From Caldimicrobium sp. (GTDB lineage: Bacteria > Desulfobacterota > Thermodesulfobacteria > Thermodesulfobacteriales > Thermodesulfobacteriaceae): a DNA stretch of 44,533 nt. Below the pieces are notes generated by a model. The model was given only the letters and a program-made list of their open reading frames with translations. It ran no database searches and was not told the origin of the DNA. The stretch is taken from NCBI GenBank assembly GCA_009903935.1, contig WYEG01000010.1, positions 1 through 44,533 of the forward strand, read 5' to 3'. Shown here in pieces: positions 20,254 through 28,278 of this stretch. Every line of letters starts with the position of its first letter. The stretch's first letter is position 1. Both the position numbers and the translations under genes were made by a program.

Positions 20254-21674
20254 AGGTTATTTTGTTAAGCAGACATCCTGAGAATTTTCCCGTTTACCAG
20301 TCCTACCAGCCTTATGTCCGCGAAAAGGACCTTAAAAAAGACTTTCTAGTTCTTTCAGAACTTGATTATCAAATGTTGAAGGCTTTAAATGTTGATGGCA
20401 CACCAGCTATATTTATTCTTGACTATGAGAGCTATTTAGAGGAGACTATTGACTTACTTAAGTCCCTTTTGAAGTATAAGGAAGACGCTTATGCTATAGT
20501 GGTCAATGCGCCAAATGAGGCTGAAGTTGCGGTTAATTTTTTAAAAGCTGGTGCCTATCATTATTTTACGCATGACCTAAATTATGAATGCCTTTACGAC
20601 CTTATCGATGAGATTTCTGCTAAAAAGCCTTTAAAGGATAAACAGATTAAAGAGGAAATAGATGAATATTTTATCGGCAACTCTCCGAAGATACAGAAGA
20701 TTAAGGAGATCCTACCTAAGGTTGCTGAGACAAACTGTAATGTCCTCATCGGTGGGGAAACAGGAACTGGCAAAGAACTTGTTGCTCGCCTAATACATAA
20801 GCTATCTCCCAGAGCAAAAGCCCCTTTCGTTGTAATTGATTGCACTACTTTGCAGGAAACGCTATTTGAAAGCGAGGTCTTTGGGTTTGAGAAAGGGGCT
20901 TTTACTGGGGCTATGTCATCCAAAAAAGGGCTTATTGAGCTTGCTGATGGCGGAACCCTTTTTCTTGATGAAATAGGGGACCTAAGTCTTTCTATTCAGA
21001 AAAAATTCTTGAGGTTTCTTCAAGAGCGCACCTTTACACGGCTTGGTAGCACAAAGCTTATCAAGGTTGATGTTAGAATAATAGCAGCAACTAATAAAAA
21101 TCTTGAAGAAGAAATTATTTCTGGAAACTTCCGTGCTGACCTTTACTATCGTTTAAACACCGTGTATCTATACCTTCCCCCATTAAGAGAAAGAAAAGAA
21201 GATATCCCTTTAATCGTTGACCATTATTTAAATTTGAAAAAAAGAGAGTTAAAAAAAGAAATTAAAGGCTACACTAAAGAATTCATAAAGAAAGTTATGG
21301 AATATGATTGGCCTGGAAATGTCCGAGAGTTAATAAACTTTATAGAAAGGGCAATAATACTGACTAAAAAGGACATTATTAGTGAAGAGTTAATAGAAGA
21401 TTATTTAGAATTAAAAAAAGAAGATGAGAGAATTAAACAGGAAAGGTACTGTGAGGAAGGGAATAAAACAATTTTAATAGAAAAAGATACAAAAATGTTA
21501 AACTTAGTGGAAATTGAGAAAAATCTAATTTTAGAAACATTAATCAAAAATAATTGGAATCAAACAAAAACTGCTCTGGAATTAGGAATTAGCAGAAAAC
21601 AATTAATAACTAAAATGAAGAAGTTCGGCTTATTTAAAGAAAGGTATCACATTAGGTGTAAAAACCCCAACTAA
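20250..21674 (+). CDS. Sigma-54-dependent transcriptional activator with degenerate receiver
   Basis: 474 residues. Residues 1-125 have receiver-like length and pattern with a possible phospho-acceptor D58 (IFILDYE), but the acidic pair at the end of strand one is missing (VILLSRHPE) and the conserved Lys is replaced (YFTHD). The AAA+ domain (~141-370) has Walker A GETGTGKE (169-176), the sigma-54-contacting GAFTGA loop (216-221), Walker B GTLFLDE (235-241), arginine-finger region FRADLYYRLNT and WPGNVREL. A Fis-type helix-turn-helix lies at ~420-460 (NNWNQTKTALELGISRKQLITKMKKFGL). It should remodel sigma-54 RNA polymerase at -24/-12 promoters; one candidate is at 36563-36578. The last ~160 codons are markedly AT-rich compared with the rest. 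Its 3' end overlaps nuoN tail-to-tail by 45 bases. Confidence 0.92.
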   Translation: MKVILLSRHPENFPVYQSYQPYVREKDLKKDFLVLSELDYQMLKALNVDGTPAIFILDYESYLEETIDLLKSLLKYKEDAYAIVVNAPNEAEVAVNFLKAGAYHYFTHDLNYECLYDLIDEISAKKPLKDKQIKEEIDEYFIGNSPKIQKIKEILPKVAETNCNVLIGGETGTGKELVARLIHKLSPRAKAPFVVIDCTTLQETLFESEVFGFEKGAFTGAMSSKKGLIELADGGTLFLDEIGDLSLSIQKKFLRFLQERTFTRLGSTKLIKVDVRIIAATNKNLEEEIISGNFRADLYYRLNTVYLYLPPLRERKEDIPLIVDHYLNLKKRELKKEIKGYTKEFIKKVMEYDWPGNVRELINFIERAIILTKKDIISEELIEDYLELKKEDERIKQERYCEEGNKTILIEKDTKMLNLVEIEKNLILETLIKNNWNQTKTALELGISRKQLITKMKKFGLFKERYHIRCKNPN

Positions 21675-23051
21675 GAAATACAACCCTACAAATAACACTA
21701 TTAAAGTTAATAGAATCTCTGGAAGAGGTAAATATAAGCGAATTTGAACTTTTTTTATGGATTCTATCAAACAAGAAATAATAGCCCAGTAATAATAAAC
21801 GGATAAAATTGTGGTCAGCACGAAGATTAAGGCTAAAACGATTTGATTATGACTAATGAGCTGATAAACAATAGACAATTTTAAGAGAAAACCAAGAGTT
21901 GGTGGAAATCCGGCAAGGTTTAATATGATTAGAAATAATGACATAACGATAAAAATGTTAGCATGGGCTAAGTTGTTTGAAAAATCATGAAGGCTTAGAT
22001 AAATAGTTTGCTTATCTTTTATAATGAAGGATAGGACTAAAAAGAAGAAAAAGACAGAAAGAGAATAAATTAAAAGATAAGAAGAATAGATAGAAATTAC
22101 TTGGTTAGATAGATCTATTGTTAACAAGGAAAAAAGATAGCCAACATTAGCAACTGATGAATAGGCTAAAATCTTTTTTACGTCCCTTTGTTTTATCGCC
22201 AAAAAATTACCTATTAACATAGAGAAAGCAGCAAAAAAATAAAACAAGCTTCGGATATAAGAGAAATCAAAATTAAAATTTTGATATATAGAGTTTAAAA
22301 AGGATACCAAGAAATATCCTATTGTAAGCTTGCTTAGAGCAATAACCATTGGTAAGGCATAGAATGGAGCCCCATGATAAACCTCAGGTAACCAAAAATG
22401 CAAAGGAGCAGCTCCTAGTTTAAAAGCTAGTGCTGTTGACATTAGAATAATTCCTATAATAAAAAATAAAATATTTTCTTTTGTTACTTGTATGAAATTA
22501 AACTGATCAAAAGATATAACTAAGGTAGCACGATAAAAGAAGAAAACTCCAAGGAGGAAAATTATTGCCGTTAAAGTCCCAACAAAGTAATATTTGATGG
22601 CAGATTCAATGGAACCTAAAGTTTTACTGTAATAAGCGATAAAAAGGTAGAATGAAAAAGCCATTGCCTCAATAAGAAGGTAGGCATACACATAATTTGA
22701 GGAATAAAGTAGAATATTCATTAAAGCTGCCGCTAATAGGAAAAGAAAAGATAATTCGTTTGCCTGTTTTGTAGTTTTTATCTGAAAAGGTAAAAAAATT
22801 ATTGTTAATAAAACAGAACAATATATAATTAATGAAAAAATTGAGGCAATAAAAAGTAAGTGGTTTAATAATGCTTGATGAGCCTTGATTTTATTTAAAG
22901 ATACTACTATTGCAAATAGAAGCAATAATACATTTAAACTTATTATAAATCGAGTAGAAAGATTGAATATTAGAGAAATAATAAAGAATATAAAACCTAT
23001 AGAGATTAAAAGGATTGCCAGTTGAATAGGCTCATAAAGTATGTTTAACAT
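21630..23051 (-). CDS. nuoN: NADH-quinone oxidoreductase subunit N (antiporter-like)
   Basis: 473-residue polytopic membrane protein of the complex I antiporter family, last gene of the nuo unit. Proton-path residues are in place: Glu128 in LLIEAMAFSFYLF (TM5), Lys211 in LAFKLGAAPLHFWLPEVYHGAP (TM7) and Lys241 in MVIALSKLTIGYF (TM8). Its final codons are antisense to the last 45 bases of the sigma-54 activator gene. Gene position after nuoM and the KLGAAPLHFWLPEVYHGAP segment identify it as NuoN rather than M or L. It belongs to the membrane arm and should translocate ions as part of the whole complex. Codon use is AT-rich like the other antiporter genes here. A G-rich ribosome site precedes the ATG. 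Confidence 0.9.
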   Translation of the reverse strand: MLNILYEPIQLAILLISIGFIFFIISLIFNLSTRFIISLNVLLLLFAIVVSLNKIKAHQALLNHLLFIASIFSLIIYCSVLLTIIFLPFQIKTTKQANELSFLFLLAAALMNILLYSSNYVYAYLLIEAMAFSFYLFIAYYSKTLGSIESAIKYYFVGTLTAIIFLLGVFFFYRATLVISFDQFNFIQVTKENILFFIIGIILMSTALAFKLGAAPLHFWLPEVYHGAPFYALPMVIALSKLTIGYFLVSFLNSIYQNFNFDFSYIRSLFYFFAAFSMLIGNFLAIKQRDVKKILAYSSVANVGYLFSLLTIDLSNQVISIYSSYLLIYSLSVFFFFLVLSFIIKDKQTIYLSLHDFSNNLAHANIFIVMSLFLIILNLAGFPPTLGFLLKLSIVYQLISHNQIVLALIFVLTTILSVYYYWAIISCLIESIKKVQIRLYLPLPEILLTLIVLFVGLYFLVGVFTPNVIPFFK

Positions 23052-23083
23052 TTTAATACCCCCATCCCTAACAATAAACTCTG

Positions 23084-24457
23084 TTAATATGCTATATACA
23101 AAATATCACTATAGTAAAGGGTCAAAAGGAATACCCCTATAAAAAGTATTAAGGATGTAAGAAAATAGTTTATCGGTATCTCTTGCAATTTTTCACTAGC
23201 AAATACATCATACTTTTTAAAGACCATATAATAAAAAATTCTTGCTTTATAAATCAAATTTAAAGCTATTCCTAAAGCTAAAAAAATTCCAAAGAAAAAG
23301 GAGTATTTAAATGTTGCTGACAATATATAAAATTCACTAAAAAAATAGGCGGTTATTGGGAACCCAGCAAAAATAAGTAAAGAAGTGGTTAAAATAGTTG
23401 TTAAAATGGGATAGCAAATAGTTAAATTCCCATAGTTTTTGATGTTTAAATCATTTGTTTGTTCTTGAAGGTTTTGAGCAAATAGAAATATAGCATAACT
23501 TACTAATCCGTGGACTGCCCCCATAATAACAACTTGAAGCTCAGTTCGTGGCTTGTGAAAAATCATTAATAAACCTAAAACCATTACATTGACATGCGAC
23601 ATACTCATGTAAACCAAAATCTTTTTAAAATCATCGGAAGAAATGGCAATAAATGCAGAAATTGCAATAGACAACAATACTACGAAAACCAATAAATCAT
23701 ATAGATAAGGCATAACCTTGATTAAAGAAACAAAGGCATAAATGGCATACTTACTCAGAACAGCTGAAAAAATTCCAGTAATAAAGGTAGGTAAATTATA
23801 GTAAGTATTTTCTAACCAACCATGAAAAGGAAACACAGGAGCTTTTACCATAATACCTATAAAGATTAGAAAAGTTGCTAATGCAAGCACTGATTTGTTA
23901 GCAAAGGTTCCTTTAGAGGCAATTAAGATCAATATTCCTAAAAGCATAAACACGCTTAATCCGAAATTATAGATAATATACTCCAATGCGTTTCTTTTAG
24001 AATTTCCAGAAGAAAAATTCCATAAAATTAAGGTCGTAGGAACTAACATCGCTTCCCAAAATAGAAATAGGGTTATATAGTCACCAGATAAAAAGTAAAG
24101 ATTATTTATAGCGAAAAGGATCATTAAATAAATATGTAAGAGCTTGTTCTCTATACTATAAAGTTTAAATAGATAGATTGAAAAGAAAATTAAGGAATTT
24201 AAGATCAAAAACAAAAAACTCACCATATCTACTTTAAAGAATAAGTCTGTTTGGAACATTTGCGAAGCGAAATAAACATATTTAAAGCTTGAACCTCCAA
24301 GAAAGAGCTCTATTCCAAGAAGGATAGTAGATAGAAAAGATGCAAAGCTATATGCCAAAAAAATTTTTAGAAAGGATTTAGAAGAAACATGTTGCGATAA
24401 AGATATTAATGGCAAAAGAATTCCTATAACACTTAAACAAACATACCATTCAAGCAT
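23084..24457 (-). CDS. nuoM: NADH-quinone oxidoreductase subunit M
   Basis: 457 residues, somewhat shorter than typical NuoM (about 500). Antiporter-family residues are retained: Glu135 in LFLFWEAMLVPTTLI (TM5), Lys205 in IMVKAPVFPFHGWLENTYYNLP (TM7), Lys236 in VLSKYAIYAF (TM8), and Glu375 in AYFFSEFYIL. A Glu at that last site is the NuoM-type ending, where NuoL has Lys. This separates it from the two other antiporter-like proteins upstream. It is an integral membrane subunit expected to pump protons or sodium when coupled to the quinone site. Spacing to its neighbours is 23 and 32 bases. Confidence 0.9.
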   Translation of the reverse strand: MLEWYVCLSVIGILLPLISLSQHVSSKSFLKIFLAYSFASFLSTILLGIELFLGGSSFKYVYFASQMFQTDLFFKVDMVSFLFLILNSLIFFSIYLFKLYSIENKLLHIYLMILFAINNLYFLSGDYITLFLFWEAMLVPTTLILWNFSSGNSKRNALEYIIYNFGLSVFMLLGILILIASKGTFANKSVLALATFLIFIGIMVKAPVFPFHGWLENTYYNLPTFITGIFSAVLSKYAIYAFVSLIKVMPYLYDLLVFVVLLSIAISAFIAISSDDFKKILVYMSMSHVNVMVLGLLMIFHKPRTELQVVIMGAVHGLVSYAIFLFAQNLQEQTNDLNIKNYGNLTICYPILTTILTTSLLIFAGFPITAYFFSEFYILSATFKYSFFFGIFLALGIALNLIYKARIFYYMVFKKYDVFASEKLQEIPINYFLTSLILFIGVFLLTLYYSDILYIAY

Positions 24458-24480
24458 AATCGCCCCTCATATGCATTATA

Positions 24481-26241
24481 TTATATTAAGATTATAACTG
24501 TCAAAAGAATTGCCAAAAAGATTAACAAAAATTGTAAGTACTTCAACATATTCCCATCATAAAATTTACTAGTTTTTATTGAAAGATTATAGACATTTTG
24601 AGGAACTTCAGTTGCAACTTTCCCAAGATAGACATAATTCATGCTTACCAAGAGATTACGCACACCTACTAACATTTTATCAACAAGAAATCTGTAAAAC
24701 TCCCCAACATATCTATATTCAGCTGGAACCAAAATTTTATTAAATAGATATACTAGAGCTTTACAAAGTTTAATAAAGAACCATTCTGTATCAAGATTGA
24801 TTTTTGGTTTAGGCGCAATAAGCTTTGCTACCAAAAAGTATATTAAAGCTGTAGCTGAAAAAAGGCTTAAAGAGTTTACTATATTAGTATAAGTGTAGGG
24901 GACAAAATGTTCAGGATAGGGTAATAATTGGTAGTAATATGATGGCAGAATACCTATTAAGATACACAGAGAGGAAGCAATAAACATTGCGGCATGCATA
25001 TTCCAAGGTATTGGTTTTACTTCATAGTTTGATTTGGGCTCACCAAAGAAAATGTTAAAACCCATCTTCATAACTATGCTAAAAAACGTTCCTACCGAGG
25101 CTACTTCCATCAGCAAATACTCTAAAGGTTTATGAAGGTCTGCCGCTGAATGGATGGTTATATTTTTTGAGACAAACCCGCTTGTAAGAGGTAATCCAGA
25201 AATAGACAAAGCCCCTACAAAGAAGTAAAGAGCAACCCAGGGATTTCTCCGAGCATACCCGCCTAAAAGATGCAATCTCTCAAGCCCTGTAGAATAAATA
25301 ACAGCCCCAGCTGACATAAAAAGCAACCCTTTATAAATAATGTGGGCAAAGGCATGCGCTGAAGCTCCGTTTAAAGATTCCTGGCTTCCCAATCCCGCTC
25401 CACAAACCATAAATCCAACCTGACTGACTATGTGATAGGACAAAAGCCGCCTTGGATTGTTCTCTAAGGTCGCATAGATAACTCCATATAGAGCCATCAA
25501 AGCCCCAGCTACTGAAATTATTGGCTCACCTGGGAACATCCGAACTAAAGCATAAACTGCACTTTTCGTTGTAAAGGCACTCAAGAAAACAGAACCATAA
25601 ATGGAAGCATTCGGATAGGAATCGGGCAACCAAAAATGCAAAGGAGGCATGGCTGCATTTATTAATACCGCAAGCAATATTAAGTAGTAAGGAAAAGTTC
25701 CCCTTATATTAGAAAAAGTAGCCACACTTTTAATATCATAATGAGTAGAAAGATACAGCATTCCAAGCAATAAACAAAGACCAGAAACAGCATGAATTAT
25801 GGCATACCTAACAGTTGAAAAGTATGATGCCTTAGTCCGAGAAGAGATTATCAATAAAATTGCAGTAAACGCTAACATTTCCCAAAAGGCATAGAAACTA
25901 ATCAAATCATATGCTAAAGTAACTCCAATAGCGCTTGACATGTAGAGCAATGCAGGACCTGGTATTAATCTGTTTCCCTCGTGCAAAGAATATAATAATC
26001 CTACCATTCCTATTAAGGAAAATACATAACAGAAAAATAAAGAAAGTTTATCAACCTTTATATAAAAATCATAATTAAAAATCGTTAAATAGCTATATAC
26101 GCCTTCTTGTAGATTTAAACAGAACAAAAATATAAGTACTGAAACAAAGAAAGCTAAATAATTTAGAATTCTATGGTAGAAAATAAATACAAATAAACCC
26201 AACAAAATTCCAATTAAACTAGGATGTATAATAACGCTCAT
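24481..26241 (-). CDS. NuoL/MrpD-like antiporter subunit (probable NuoL replacement)
   Basis: 586-residue membrane protein of the proton-conducting transporter family. Glu121 (YAFWEMLAFTAILL) is present in TM5 and Lys226 (SAFTTKSAVYALVRMF) in TM8, but the TM7 Lys of NuoL is Asn195 (INAAMPPLHFWLPDSYP). The pattern INAA-x-PPLH-x-WLPD-x-YP and FLSAFTTK is what I recall for a family of Mrp/NuoL-like subunits in anaerobic bacteria, usually next to a partner of about 490 residues and a small membrane protein, exactly as here. After the last core helix, a long amphipathic region (~470-565) leads to a terminal membrane helix, comparable to the lateral helix of NuoL. This suggests it occupies the NuoL position at the end of the arm. 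It overlaps the small gene upstream by 23 bases. Confidence 0.8.
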   Translation of the reverse strand: MSVIIHPSLIGILLGLFVFIFYHRILNYLAFFVSVLIFLFCLNLQEGVYSYLTIFNYDFYIKVDKLSLFFCYVFSLIGMVGLLYSLHEGNRLIPGPALLYMSSAIGVTLAYDLISFYAFWEMLAFTAILLIISSRTKASYFSTVRYAIIHAVSGLCLLLGMLYLSTHYDIKSVATFSNIRGTFPYYLILLAVLINAAMPPLHFWLPDSYPNASIYGSVFLSAFTTKSAVYALVRMFPGEPIISVAGALMALYGVIYATLENNPRRLLSYHIVSQVGFMVCGAGLGSQESLNGASAHAFAHIIYKGLLFMSAGAVIYSTGLERLHLLGGYARRNPWVALYFFVGALSISGLPLTSGFVSKNITIHSAADLHKPLEYLLMEVASVGTFFSIVMKMGFNIFFGEPKSNYEVKPIPWNMHAAMFIASSLCILIGILPSYYYQLLPYPEHFVPYTYTNIVNSLSLFSATALIYFLVAKLIAPKPKINLDTEWFFIKLCKALVYLFNKILVPAEYRYVGEFYRFLVDKMLVGVRNLLVSMNYVYLGKVATEVPQNVYNLSIKTSKFYDGNMLKYLQFLLIFLAILLTVIILI

Positions 26242-26464
26242 AACTATCTTCCCCTCGAGAAACTATTTTCCCTAATATCTTAACAACCACAGTTATAAAC
26301 AAAGCACCTATAATTCCTATTAAACCGGTAAAGAAGGGAAGGTTTTCAAAAGAAAAGGCATGATGATGTTCATGGACTAAATAATCATACAAGCTCAAGA
26401 TAAACATCAAGACAAGAATGAACGAAGATATAAAGATTTGTCGTTTAAACTGTTTATTTAACAT
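26219..26464 (-). CDS. Small two-helix membrane protein of the antiporter module
   Basis: 81 residues with two predicted membrane helices (about 10-29 and 43-64), a His-rich loop between them (YLVHEHHHAFSF) and a charged C-terminus (GEDSYERYYTS). It overlaps both flanking antiporter-like genes (11 and 23 bases), so it is almost certainly translated and coupled to them. I recall similarly placed small proteins between pairs of MrpD/NuoL-like subunits in anaerobe genomes, with a comparable pattern of PF-x-x-LIG-x-IG in the second helix followed by a Glu/Tyr-rich tail. No biochemical function is known to me. A role in holding the two antiporter subunits together is a guess from position. Confidence 0.7.
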   Translation of the reverse strand: MLNKQFKRQIFISSFILVLMFILSLYDYLVHEHHHAFSFENLPFFTGLIGIIGALFITVVVKILGKIVSRGEDSYERYYTS

Positions 26465-27932
26465 ACAAGACCTCTATTAAATTTAGCATAGGTTTTAAAT
26501 AGTCAATGAAGAAAAGGGCGATTAATATAGTAAAGATAGAAGTTATCAACAATGGAATAGCGCAGAAGTAATCCTCTCTAAATTCCTCTTTGATTTCGAC
26601 TCGTTTTAAAGCTCTTATAGGTATGGGTAGTAAGTAAGCCACGTTTAATAATGAGCTTGTTAGAAACACTAAGGCTCCAAGTATAAAATTATTTTGAAGA
26701 CAACCGCTGATAATATTAAATTTACTCCAAAAACCTATAAAACCAGGAACACCGATCATACTAAGAGTAGCTAAAAAGAAGGCAAAAAAAGTTATGGGTA
26801 ATTTCTTAGCTAGTCCGTCTAACTGAGAAATTTCAGTATAATGAGTGGAAACATAGACAGAACCAGCACCAAAAAACAAGGTAATTTTTGAAAAAGCATG
26901 CGCTGTAATATGAAGAATCCCACCTAACACAGATAAAGGATGCATCAAAGCAACTCCAAAAACGATGTAGGATAGTTGACTAACTGTGGAGAAGGCTAGT
27001 CTTGCCTTAAAATTATCTCTCGTTAAGGCAATCAATGAACCTGTTATTATTGTAAACCCGGCAAGAAATAGGATTACATCCTGAATTCCTAAAGTCAAAA
27101 TTCCTACTTTCCCATAAATGTTTAAGAGAACTCTGGCTATGGAGAAGGCACCCGTCTTTACAACGGCAACAGCATGCAAAAGAGCTGACACAGGAGTTGG
27201 AGCAACCATTGCTGATGGCAACCAGCTATGAAGAGGCATGATAGCACACTTAGTGTAACCGTAAAGATACATGATAAGGGCAATTTTTAATACTGAAGAA
27301 TAAGAATTTAATTGATCAAGATTAAATATTCCCTTAGGTAGATAGTCCAAAGTTCCAGCAACATAGTAAGTTATGGCCATGGCCGGTATCAAGAAGAGCT
27401 TTGCCGCACCAAGAAGATAAATCATATACTTTCGACCACCTTCAAGAGATTCCTCATCTTCCTTATGAGCAACTAAAGGATAGGTAGCTATGCTCATTAA
27501 CTCGTAGAAAATAAAAAGAGTTAGAAGATTACCCGAAAAGGCTACACCCATCGTCGCTGACAACGATAGAGCAAAGCAGACATAATACCTCGTTTGCCTT
27601 TTGGCATGGGTCCCCCTCATATAACCGATAGAATAAAAGGTGGTCAATATCCAAAGGAAGGAAGCTCCAAGAGCAAAGAGAAACCCCATAGGATCAACTA
27701 AGAGCTTAATAGAAAGCCCACTTGCTATGGGTAGTATCTCAATATTATAATAACCCTTTTCTAACACTACTGGATACAAAGATAGGACAAAGAGAAACTT
27801 TATAATTCCGGCTATTACCGAGACAGCCTCTCTTAAATTCGGTTTTTTATCACCAAATAGAATAATAAAAGGACAGGCTAAAAGGGAAATCAAAATAGCA
27901 CCAATAGGAGAAATATACTCTATATTAGTCAT
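26454..27932 (-). CDS. Extra MrpD/NuoM-like antiporter subunit
   Basis: 492 residues from the ATG at 27932, which overlaps the nuoK stop by eight bases (ATGACTAA). A longer frame to 27956 lies wholly inside nuoK and is not used. It is an antiporter-family membrane protein with the full set of key residues: Glu144 in FIFYELMSIATYPLVAHK (TM5), Lys228 in LYGYTKCAIMPLHSWLPSAMVAPTPVSALLHA (TM7) and Lys259 in VAVVKTGAFSIAR (TM8). SQLSYIVFG and HITAHAFSKITLFFGAGS follow. The TPVSALLHA-x-x-VVKTG pattern is that of MrpD/HyfB-type subunits rather than NuoL. With the NuoL-like, NuoM and NuoN genes downstream it makes four antiporter-type subunits in a single complex I operon, against three in the standard enzyme. 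Confidence 0.85.
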   Translation of the reverse strand: MTNIEYISPIGAILISLLACPFIILFGDKKPNLREAVSVIAGIIKFLFVLSLYPVVLEKGYYNIEILPIASGLSIKLLVDPMGFLFALGASFLWILTTFYSIGYMRGTHAKRQTRYYVCFALSLSATMGVAFSGNLLTLFIFYELMSIATYPLVAHKEDEESLEGGRKYMIYLLGAAKLFLIPAMAITYYVAGTLDYLPKGIFNLDQLNSYSSVLKIALIMYLYGYTKCAIMPLHSWLPSAMVAPTPVSALLHAVAVVKTGAFSIARVLLNIYGKVGILTLGIQDVILFLAGFTIITGSLIALTRDNFKARLAFSTVSQLSYIVFGVALMHPLSVLGGILHITAHAFSKITLFFGAGSVYVSTHYTEISQLDGLAKKLPITFFAFFLATLSMIGVPGFIGFWSKFNIISGCLQNNFILGALVFLTSSLLNVAYLLPIPIRALKRVEIKEEFREDYFCAIPLLITSIFTILIALFFIDYLKPMLNLIEVLYVK

Positions 27933-28278
27933 TCCCATCTCGGTCCCCATCCTCAATCCTCTCCCGTAGCTCTGTCATCCCTTCAATGTTAAGTGAACGC
28001 TTCAGTCTATAGTAATTTAAAACTAAAATTAAACCAATAGCAAATGAAGCTGCAGCAACGGATAAGGATAATAAAACTATCATTTGCCCAGTTAAATCAC
28101 CATAATAAAAACTTACAGTTGCAAACATCAGATTTATACCGTTAAACACAATTTCTAAGGCTAAGATAGCTAAAAGCAAGTTCTTTTTAGTAAAAAGTAA
28201 ATAAAAACCAGACAATATTATTATAGAAGCTATCAAATAAAAAACCTTCTCTCCCGCAAAGAAGGAATAATTAATCAT
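27925..28278 (-). CDS. nuoK: NADH-quinone oxidoreductase subunit K
   Basis: 117 residues from ATG 28278; a GTG nine bases upstream (28287) is also in frame. AGGGAG nine bases before the ATG and the eight-base ATGATTAA overlap with nuoJ favour the ATG. Three membrane helices are present. Helix two keeps the essential Glu42 (LALEIVFNGINLMF, equivalent to E. coli Glu36). In helix three the pattern GQ-x-x-V-x5-VAAA-E of the family reads GQMIVLLSLSVAAAS, so the second conserved Glu (E. coli Glu72) is Ser78. The C-terminus is extended by ~20 charged residues (TELRERIEDGDRDGND), which overlap the next gene. NuoK links the quinone module to the antiporter subunits. Confidence 0.9.
   Translation of the reverse strand: MINYSFFAGEKVFYLIASIIILSGFYLLFTKKNLLLAILALEIVFNGINLMFATVSFYYGDLTGQMIVLLSLSVAAASFAIGLILVLNYYRLKRSLNIEGMTELRERIEDGDRDGND

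Noticed and set aside
27932-27956. Longer start for the extra antiporter gene (MRMGTEMG extension)
   Set aside because: The added codons lie wholly inside nuoK; the ATG at 27932 gives the eight-base overlap seen at other joints of this operon and a normal family N-terminus.
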